NCBI GenBank assembly: GCA_015488875.1
Contig: WFMX01000077.1
Location: forward strand, 1 to 11,784
Source: Campylobacterota bacterium
GTDB lineage: Bacteria; Campylobacterota; Campylobacteria; Campylobacterales; Sulfurovaceae
Direction: 5' to 3'
DNA length: 11,784 nucleotides
Part shown: positions 6,069 to 11,784 of the stretch, one piece after another
Position numbering within the stretch: the stretch's first letter is position 1
Layout: the number at the start of each line of letters is the position of its first letter
The notes under the pieces: generated by a model
Databases searched by the model: none
What the model was told of the DNA's origin: nothing
The model's input: the letters and a program-made list of their open reading frames with translations, nothing else
Program-made: the position numbers and the translations under genes

Positions 6069-7087
6069 TAGAGATCAACTTCTCTCAGTAGCTTGGCTGC
6101 CTCTTCTGGCTCTACTGGATTGATGAGGATACCTGTAGATAGTTCAAATCCACCTAGTCTATATATACGGGGCATTATACGGATAGTCATTCGGTTATAC
6201 TTGTATAGATGAGAGAAATACTCTTCATTTTCAAAGTTGCTATTGAGTGGCGATAGATTGAACGCCAAGTTGTAATCAAAATTTCCCAACTGGCTATCAA
6301 GCCTTTTGAATACTTCACTTATCAATTGAGCTAAATGTGCCATATCATCACGATTTAGATCATCTATACTCATCAATGCTCTTCTAGGGGCTATGATCAC
6401 TTCAAATGGATAGCTAGAAGCAAAAGGGCAGTATGCAGTGAAGTCACCCTTTTGGGCAACTATCCTAATCCCTGCTCGAATCTCATTTGCCAATATATCT
6501 TCAACTTTCCCGCGTCCATGTCTACGATAGTATTGCAAATTTTTCTCCATCATTCGCAGTACATTGTCTGGCATGATGGGTAGTGCTAGTATCTGAGTAT
6601 GTGGGTGAGGCTGTGTAGCACCTGCACCCTCTCCTGAATTTTTAAATACACTAGCGTATATCAATCTACCATCGTTGCGAAGATCTGATATCCTTGATGA
6701 TATAGCAGACAACCAATTATTTATGTGAGATACACTCATAGCAGAGAATCTACCATGATGATCTGTAGTATCTATGACTACTTCATGGGCACCTACACCT
6801 CTCCTAGACTCGAACATACCATCATTTTGTGAGTAGTCATCTAGTTCCACCTGTAGTGCTTTGTATAGATTTGGTATGACTCGAACGCTCCATCCTTTTG
6901 CATCAATATCACCATCTCTGATAGCATATATCTCTGCTGGGGTCATATGCTCATGACCTTCACAAAATGGACAAGAATCTATATCATCAACCATAGATTT
7001 GGCAGAGAGCTTATCTGGCCGTCTCATCCTCTCAGGTGCTATCAATACATACCTATCGTATAATCTATCTCTTCTTATATCAGACAT
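6068..7087 (-). CDS. galT: GalT-family hexose-1-phosphate nucleotidylyltransferase (UDP- or ADP-glucose type)
   Basis: This 339-residue HIT-superfamily enzyme transfers a nucleotidyl group between NDP-sugar and sugar-1-phosphate or phosphate through a His-NMP intermediate. Visible residues are the CPFCEG zinc pair (Cys39, Cys42), His110/His111 in TTDHHGRF, and QPHPHTQ, with His161 as likely zinc ligand and His163 as nucleophile. The C-terminus has MPRIYRLGGFELSTG and INPVEPEEAA, typical of the family. The usual HWH-like pair before the final IxPR motif is absent (YNRMTIRIMPR instead), so the iron site known in E. coli GalT is probably missing. The ATG at 7087 has GAGAGGA 5 nt upstream; the in-frame TTG at 7111 overlaps the previous gene and lacks an RBS. 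It is last in the glucan operon. Because of that context, ADP-glucose phosphorylase activity, known for the plant relative At5g18200, is an alternative to galactose metabolism. Confidence 0.85.
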   Translation of the reverse strand: MSDIRRDRLYDRYVLIAPERMRRPDKLSAKSMVDDIDSCPFCEGHEHMTPAEIYAIRDGDIDAKGWSVRVIPNLYKALQVELDDYSQNDGMFESRRGVGAHEVVIDTTDHHGRFSAMSVSHINNWLSAISSRISDLRNDGRLIYASVFKNSGEGAGATQPHPHTQILALPIMPDNVLRMMEKNLQYYRRHGRGKVEDILANEIRAGIRIVAQKGDFTAYCPFASSYPFEVIIAPRRALMSIDDLNRDDMAHLAQLISEVFKRLDSQLGNFDYNLAFNLSPLNSNFENEEYFSHLYKYNRMTIRIMPRIYRLGGFELSTGILINPVEPEEAAKLLREVDL

Positions 7088-7098
7088 TATCTTCCTCT

Positions 7099-9153
7099 CT
7101 ATACAAACCAATTTTCTGCATATGTCGTCTCCAAATCCAACTCCAACTCTCCATATCCTGGTAGAGTTTGTATGATGATACCATCTTTTTCTATCTCAAA
7201 ACGGAGCTGTATATCTTTTGAATACTCAATGGAGCTAAAGTCTATACTTAGCTCAATCCAGCTATCACAAGCGACCTCTAACACAATATCATCAAACTTT
7301 TTAGTGACGATTTTATTTGTGCATAGTGCAGACAGCTCTATGTCAAAATGAACATTGTATGGCTCTATCATGATGTGTAGTGAATCACATTTTCGCAGTG
7401 AAGAAATATCGCCTTCAAATGCACAAAAGACCTTTTTCACATTTTGTCCATACCTGATCTTTGCTATGGGACCTCTGACTCTATCCATGGTAGAAAATAG
7501 CTTGGTCTCATCGACAGAACCACTACCTACCCACTCAAAAAATGTGTTGTGTAGACCATTGATGATGGGATCTATGGTAAATTTAGGACGAAGCATAAAT
7601 TTTTCACCACTCTTGTCAGATATGATAGGGATATAGAGATCGTATGGTGGCTCTATACTCATAAGTATATATATCTCTATGAGATGCGATCGAAACAGCT
7701 CATCAAACTCCGCCCCAAAGTCCGTAGAGTGGTCATCTCCATACCACCAAAACCAGTCAGAACACTCTGCTGCCAAAAAGTGCTCTTTTATCTTGCTCTT
7801 TTGCTCTTCATCTAATGCCTCTTTGTGTCTTTGGTAGTCGCGTCGCGTCACATATATGAGTTCCCAGCCACGAGTCTTTTCATGGTGTCCTACCCAAGTG
7901 TTGAACTCCCCATGTATCCAGCTACCTGGAGCTAGATGCAGGAGTGGCTTGGACTCTTTTTTTGATACTTCATCCATGCCTATCATGTCGCACCATTGGG
8001 TGTGATGTATCTTTCTATATAATGCATCGAAAAAGTCAAATGCGTTGTTTTGGTAAAACTCCCAAGCATTCTCACCATCAAGTATGACAAATACTGTCCT
8101 ATCGTCACCGCCTTTGGATATAGCATTCAGCGATGATATGAAGTGGTCAGCCGCTTTTTCTGCTTCCCAAAATCTATAGGTAAATCCTATGAGATCGCTA
8201 AGCCCATGATCTCTAAATCCTATAGTAATGCCCTTGTGATTATATGGGTAGTAGAGTTCCTCTCTATCCTCAGAGCCTAGTGACTTGAATAGTATAGCTT
8301 CATCTGTAGCTATCCACTGTAGTCCAGCTTCACGATATAGTGCAGCTGATCGCTCATCTACAGCACCCTCAGCAGGCCAGAAACCTACAGCATCAAAACC
8401 AAATGTATCTCTAAATAACTCTTGTGCTTTAGATATCTGTAACTTTGCATCACTCTCTAGTGATAGTGGGTGTTCTGGTATATTTGTAGATGGATTTGCT
8501 ATCTTTGCATTGTTCATATCTATAAGCAATGGCAATATAGGGTGATTTAGTGGAGTAGTGGAGAGTGATATCACTCCATCTTTTCTCAATTTGGCATAGT
8601 ATGGAAATATAGTAGATATGAACTCTCCCAAGGTATCTATCAGTGACAATTTTTGCTGACAAGTAAATCTACCTCTGTTTTCCAATAGTGTCTGTACTGT
8701 AGTGTTGGTACTTCGTAGATATACACCGCACCACGCGAGTACAAACCATACCTCCATATCGCAAAGCTCATCATCGCTATAGTTCTCCAGATGATATAGG
8801 TGACTATATGGCTCTATAGGTGCTACCATTGTATCGTATGGTACACTCTTGCACATCTTTATCATCCACTGTCTATCTGTCTCATTTAGCTCTGATGGGT
8901 GTCTCGTCCATAACCCAAAGAACTTATCATTGGTGCTTATATCCTCAGTATATAAGTTGATCTGCTTGATGAGCGGTGGAGTGATGTTAAATGTAGCTTT
9001 GAGACCACTATATCGTGCCATCATCCATGGCATGTCGTAGTAGTCCTTGATAGCATGCAGAAATACCCAAGGCATCTGCATGATACCTGAAGCATCTCTA
9101 TAATCAGGTTGGTGCATATGCCATACGAAACTTAACTCTAATTTATGATTCAT
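7099..9153 (-). CDS. Glycoside hydrolase family 57 alpha-glucan enzyme (alpha-amylase/glucanotransferase type)
   Basis: This 684-residue protein has the GH57 (COG1449-like) layout: a catalytic barrel to about residue 380, a helical segment containing SDWFWWYGDDHST (465-477), and a C-terminal beta-rich region. Conserved motifs are HMHQP (His12, His14), GFWPAEGAV with the probable nucleophile Glu262, and FVILDGENAWEFY with the probable acid/base Asp359. GH57 enzymes hydrolyse or rearrange alpha-1,4 or alpha-1,6 glucans such as glycogen and maltodextrin. The exact activity (amylase, 4-alpha-glucanotransferase, pullulanase-like or branching) cannot be told from motifs. No signal peptide is seen, so it should act in the cytoplasm. 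The ATG at 9153 lies 1 nt after the upstream stop and starts the conserved N-terminus MNHKLELSFVWHMHQP; the RBS is weak, which suggests translational coupling. The frame extends upstream to 9222, but that would overlap the previous gene by about 70 nt. Confidence 0.88.
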   Translation of the reverse strand: MNHKLELSFVWHMHQPDYRDASGIMQMPWVFLHAIKDYYDMPWMMARYSGLKATFNITPPLIKQINLYTEDISTNDKFFGLWTRHPSELNETDRQWMIKMCKSVPYDTMVAPIEPYSHLYHLENYSDDELCDMEVWFVLAWCGVYLRSTNTTVQTLLENRGRFTCQQKLSLIDTLGEFISTIFPYYAKLRKDGVISLSTTPLNHPILPLLIDMNNAKIANPSTNIPEHPLSLESDAKLQISKAQELFRDTFGFDAVGFWPAEGAVDERSAALYREAGLQWIATDEAILFKSLGSEDREELYYPYNHKGITIGFRDHGLSDLIGFTYRFWEAEKAADHFISSLNAISKGGDDRTVFVILDGENAWEFYQNNAFDFFDALYRKIHHTQWCDMIGMDEVSKKESKPLLHLAPGSWIHGEFNTWVGHHEKTRGWELIYVTRRDYQRHKEALDEEQKSKIKEHFLAAECSDWFWWYGDDHSTDFGAEFDELFRSHLIEIYILMSIEPPYDLYIPIISDKSGEKFMLRPKFTIDPIINGLHNTFFEWVGSGSVDETKLFSTMDRVRGPIAKIRYGQNVKKVFCAFEGDISSLRKCDSLHIMIEPYNVHFDIELSALCTNKIVTKKFDDIVLEVACDSWIELSIDFSSIEYSKDIQLRFEIEKDGIIIQTLPGYGELELDLETTYAENWFV

Positions 9154-9154
9154 A

Positions 9155-11659
9155 TCAGTTTCGCGACCACTCTTTGATCTTATGGGTGTACTCTGCAAGT
9201 ATACTCTCACCTTTGTACTCATTGACCGCCTGTATTGATATATTTAGATGATCTGTATATTGGTCAGGTATCATAAGTATCCAATCTTTATCATCAACCC
9301 ATATCTTGACACCATCAGCAGATGATGATCGTTGCTCTTTGGCATCTTCCAAAAATTTACGCATCATTTTTCCTTTGAGGGCTTGTTTGCACTCTATTTT
9401 GGTTTGATGATAGTAAAAGTTGTCTACATTGGCTACCAAATCTGATAGTTTGACAGTATGCTTGATCACCATCTCCAATATTTTGATAGTAGCATATGTA
9501 GAGTCACGATATACAGAAAACTCTGTAAAAGAAAAGTTTCCATCTACTGTAGCTATGAGATCGTACTGCATTAATTGTTCTTTGGTGAAATCGGCGTACT
9601 TGCCTCTCTCTATCTCAAGATTATCATACTCTATAATATCTGGAGCCCAGGTAGGCAAAAATACCTTTTTTTTGTCATCTTCTGAGCTATCCTTATTCAT
9701 AAGTGCTAGTACCACCTGTAGTGCCGACTGCATAGATAATATCTTGCCATCATCACAGACCATATCTAATCTCTGACCATATGGATATATCAGGAACCCT
9801 ATATCCAATCCTAATCCAGATACTATATTTTCCATATCTTTAGATGATTTTTCTACCAAGGTATTGAAATTTGCCAATTGATGATCATCTCTGTAGTTGT
9901 TGAGTATGATATTATCTATCCTTAGCTTATTGAGTATCTTTGGTAGTATCTCTGAGGATAAGCCATGCATAGTATCTACTGCTACACGACAATCAACGCA
10001 CTTGAAGAGTCTAGTCTCAAATTTATCTATAATGACATTTTCGTAGTTGATATCATTTATAAAATTATAGTTTTCTACTATCTCACCTATCTGACTAAAA
10101 TCAACGCGTCTAAATGAGTCTTTGAAGTATGCTTTTTCTATCTTTTTCGCCAATTCACTATTGATACGAAGTGCTTCGTCATTGAATATAGTAATAACTG
10201 TAGTAGTGGTATCTTCTCTATCTTGTCTGAAGTATACACCTGCCGTATAATCACTATTGTTTGCTAGTTTGAATCTAAGTATAGATGATGGTATGGTAAG
10301 TACATCTATCACATTGACACCAGCCGCCAGCATACCACCCACAAATGCTCTCTTAAGCATTCTTGAACCTTTGTGATCATCTCTACCTATAAGTACGGTA
10401 GATCCTACTGCTAGCTGAGATCCAAATGCTTCGGCTAGCTTAGTAGACATTTCACAAGATAGTTCTACATTGGTTTTACCTACAACCGTACCATTTTCAA
10501 AGATGGAGTTTTTGTATTTGCTACCTAGTATGACATTGCTACTTACTATAGAGGCTGACTCTATCTTTTTGTTTGGCCAGATGGTGATATCTTTTTCTAC
10601 GCTCACAAGCTCACCTACTTCGCAACCCTCAGCCAATATGACACCTGCGGTCATTTTGCAGTTTTTGTCTATGTGGTTATCATTGCAGATGACACCCATA
10701 TCTATCTTGCAACTTTTGGCTATATCTACATCATCCCATATGACGGAGTTGCTTACTTTGCTATCTTCGCCTATAGTGACATTGTCGCCTATGACTACAT
10801 TTTTGAGTTTGGTTCTATCGCCTATAGTTACATTTTTGCCCAATACCACCTTGCCTATGATCTCTACGCCATCATTGAGGCTATATGATTCTTGGCTATA
10901 GAGTTTGCCATCAGGATATTTTGTCATAACCCCTGGCATATTGAAGTTGACTCTATCACTCATGATATCCTCATGCACCTCTCTATAGCTATCTGGATTG
11001 CCTACATCTCTCCAATATCCACTAGCGTTACCTGCCATCAGCTCTACACCTTCACTCATCAGTAACGGAAATAGATCTTTGGCGAAGTCAAAATTATCAC
11101 CCTTTGGAATATAATCTAGTATCTCTGGCTCTATAATGTATATACCTGTATTGATAGTATCGCTAAAGACTTCACCCCAGCTAGGTTTTTCAAGAAACTT
11201 CTCTATCTTGCCATCGTCATTGGCTATGACTACACCAAACTCCAATGGGTTCTCCACGGAGGTCAGAGTGATGGTAAGTTTGGACTCCTTCTCTTTGTGA
11301 TAGTCAAAGATCTTTTGGAAGTCAAAGTCTGTGACTAAATCTCCACTGATTATGATGAAATTATCATCACCTATATGCTCTTGTGCTAGCTTGACTGCAC
11401 CAGCTGTACCATAATCATTATCAGGTATCACATAGGTAATATTCATACCAAAGTCACTACCATCACCAAAATAGTTTTGAATAACTTCTGGTTTAAAATA
11501 TAGAAGGATTATAAAATCCTTGATGCCAAGATCTCTGAGTGTGAGCATGGTGTTTTCCATCATAGGACGGTTTATGACTGGAAGCATAGGTTTTGGTCTT
11601 GAGTTTGTGAGTGGCTGGATCCGTGTACCAAATCCACCTGCCATTACGACGGCTTTCAT
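9155..11659 (-). CDS. Sugar-1-phosphate nucleotidyltransferase / left-handed beta-helix / degenerate phosphohexomutase fusion
   Basis: This 834-residue, probably cytoplasmic protein has three parts. Residues 1-235 are an NTP_transferase domain with intact GGFGTRIQPLTNSRPKP signature (8-24), GTAGA (84-88), Asp107 in ISGDLVTD, EKP (157-159), NTG (170-172) and YWRDVGNPDSY. Residues 250-395 are imperfect hexapeptide repeats of the left-handed beta-helix type. Residues 400-834 resemble phosphoglucomutase/phosphomannomutase by overall pattern. In that part, the expected TASHNP serine loop reads RQDREDTTTT (478-487), the DGDxDR metal loop reads IYPYGQR (624-630), and the GEMSGH-like sugar loop reads DGNFSFTEFS (706-715), so mutase activity is doubtful. 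Such fusions are often annotated as mannose-1-phosphate guanylyltransferase, but the glucan neighbours favour glucose-1-phosphate. The ATG at 11659 has AAGGAG 9 nt upstream and begins MKAVVMAGG. It is the first gene of the operon. Confidence 0.87.
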   Translation of the reverse strand: MKAVVMAGGFGTRIQPLTNSRPKPMLPVINRPMMENTMLTLRDLGIKDFIILLYFKPEVIQNYFGDGSDFGMNITYVIPDNDYGTAGAVKLAQEHIGDDNFIIISGDLVTDFDFQKIFDYHKEKESKLTITLTSVENPLEFGVVIANDDGKIEKFLEKPSWGEVFSDTINTGIYIIEPEILDYIPKGDNFDFAKDLFPLLMSEGVELMAGNASGYWRDVGNPDSYREVHEDIMSDRVNFNMPGVMTKYPDGKLYSQESYSLNDGVEIIGKVVLGKNVTIGDRTKLKNVVIGDNVTIGEDSKVSNSVIWDDVDIAKSCKIDMGVICNDNHIDKNCKMTAGVILAEGCEVGELVSVEKDITIWPNKKIESASIVSSNVILGSKYKNSIFENGTVVGKTNVELSCEMSTKLAEAFGSQLAVGSTVLIGRDDHKGSRMLKRAFVGGMLAAGVNVIDVLTIPSSILRFKLANNSDYTAGVYFRQDREDTTTTVITIFNDEALRINSELAKKIEKAYFKDSFRRVDFSQIGEIVENYNFINDINYENVIIDKFETRLFKCVDCRVAVDTMHGLSSEILPKILNKLRIDNIILNNYRDDHQLANFNTLVEKSSKDMENIVSGLGLDIGFLIYPYGQRLDMVCDDGKILSMQSALQVVLALMNKDSSEDDKKKVFLPTWAPDIIEYDNLEIERGKYADFTKEQLMQYDLIATVDGNFSFTEFSVYRDSTYATIKILEMVIKHTVKLSDLVANVDNFYYHQTKIECKQALKGKMMRKFLEDAKEQRSSSADGVKIWVDDKDWILMIPDQYTDHLNISIQAVNEYKGESILAEYTHKIKEWSRN

Positions 11660-11695
11660 AGTGTGCATCTCCTTGTACTTAAATATAAACTTTCT

Positions 11696-11717
11696 AGATA
11701 ATATTTTCATATTATCT
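11696..11717. repeat. 22-bp palindrome in the leader of the glucan operon
   Basis: AGATAATAT-TTTC-ATATTATCT has perfect 9-bp arms around 4 nt. Its proximal edge is 36 nt upstream of the nucleotidyltransferase ATG. It may be an operator, or a weak AU hairpin in the 5' leader. It contains GATAAT-like hexamers on both strands, so it could also cover a -10 element. No matching regulator is visible. Confidence 0.5.
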
Positions 11718-11738
11718 CTATTTAGTTTCATTGCATCT

Positions 11739-11744
11739 ATTGTA
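11739..11744 (-). promoter_or_regulatory. possible -10 element of the glucan operon
   Basis: The minus strand carries TACAAT (11744-11739), a 5 of 6 match to TATAAT, in the AT-rich 125-bp region upstream of the first operon gene. It would give a leader of about 75 nt that includes the 22-bp palindrome. No -35 is convincing, and GATAAT at 11716-11711 is an alternative. The operon promoter could also lie beyond the window edge. Confidence 0.25.
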
Positions 11745-11784
11745 TAGCTTATTATTTAAAGAATAACTAAAAATTAACTTATGG

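Noticed and set aside
10470..10901. Long plus-strand open frames (up to 143 codons) with a repetitive composition.
   Set aside because: They are antisense to the hexapeptide-repeat part of the nucleotidyltransferase fusion. The repetitive look comes from the beta-helix repeats on the other strand, and no RBS or family resemblance is seen.
11660..11731. Upstream ATG at 11731 as the start of the nucleotidyltransferase fusion.
   Set aside because: The extra 24 residues are not family-like and run through the palindrome and the RBS. AAGGAG before 11659 and the conserved MKAVVMAGG start fix the N-terminus.
1..11784. CRISPR arrays, insertion sequences, integrases and phage or defence genes.
   Set aside because: No direct-repeat and spacer pattern, transposase, integrase or nuclease-like protein is present. 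All large open frames belong to housekeeping, efflux or sugar metabolism families.

Overview
The window looks like chromosomal DNA of a low-G+C Campylobacterota bacterium, most likely a free-living Sulfurovum/Sulfurimonas-type lineage. Three things suggest this. First, the efflux pump is a compact CmeEF/HefBC-like RND pair with a short adaptor of about 250 residues. Second, GH57, GalT-like and sugar-nucleotidyltransferase genes sit together. Third, there is a marked preference for ATA, CTA and AGA/AGG codons. The assignment is inferred from gene content and codon use, because no rRNA or marker gene is present. No mobile element, CRISPR array or broken gene is visible.

Left edge (1-1256, minus strand): the 5' half of a tRNA with anticodon CAT, its promoter, and rodA, the SEDS glycosyltransferase of cell elongation. 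The next gene, pgeF/yfiH (plus strand), is divergent from rodA across a 57-bp spacer with back-to-back -10 elements. PgeF-type enzymes are known to edit L-serine misincorporation into peptidoglycan precursors, so both genes may serve wall synthesis.

Middle (2091-6018, plus strand): a two-gene RND efflux operon, a periplasmic adaptor followed 2 nt later by an AcrB-type permease with intact proton-relay residues. Its control region is the most unusual DNA in the window. A 51-bp imperfect palindrome centred on base 2189 contains an extended -10, a TetR-type operator, the ribosome binding site and the start codon. No TetR regulator and no TolC-like outer-membrane factor is encoded here, so both must be supplied from elsewhere.

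Right half (11659 down to 6068, minus strand): a tight three-gene operon with gaps of 1 and 11 nt. It encodes a sugar-1-phosphate nucleotidyltransferase fused to a phosphohexomutase-like region, a GH57 alpha-glucan-active enzyme, and a GalT-family nucleotidyl transferase. Together they look like a module linking hexose-1-phosphate, NDP-sugar and alpha-glucan (glycogen-type) metabolism. The mutase-like half of the fusion lacks the recognisable catalytic serine, metal and sugar loops and is probably a pseudoenzyme. The efflux and glucan operons converge on a 49-bp gap with a small GC hairpin.

Several computed open frames extend upstream of the true start. Starts were moved to the ATG with a proper ribosome binding site or conserved N-terminus for the adaptor (2210), galT (7087), GH57 (9153) and the nucleotidyltransferase (11659).
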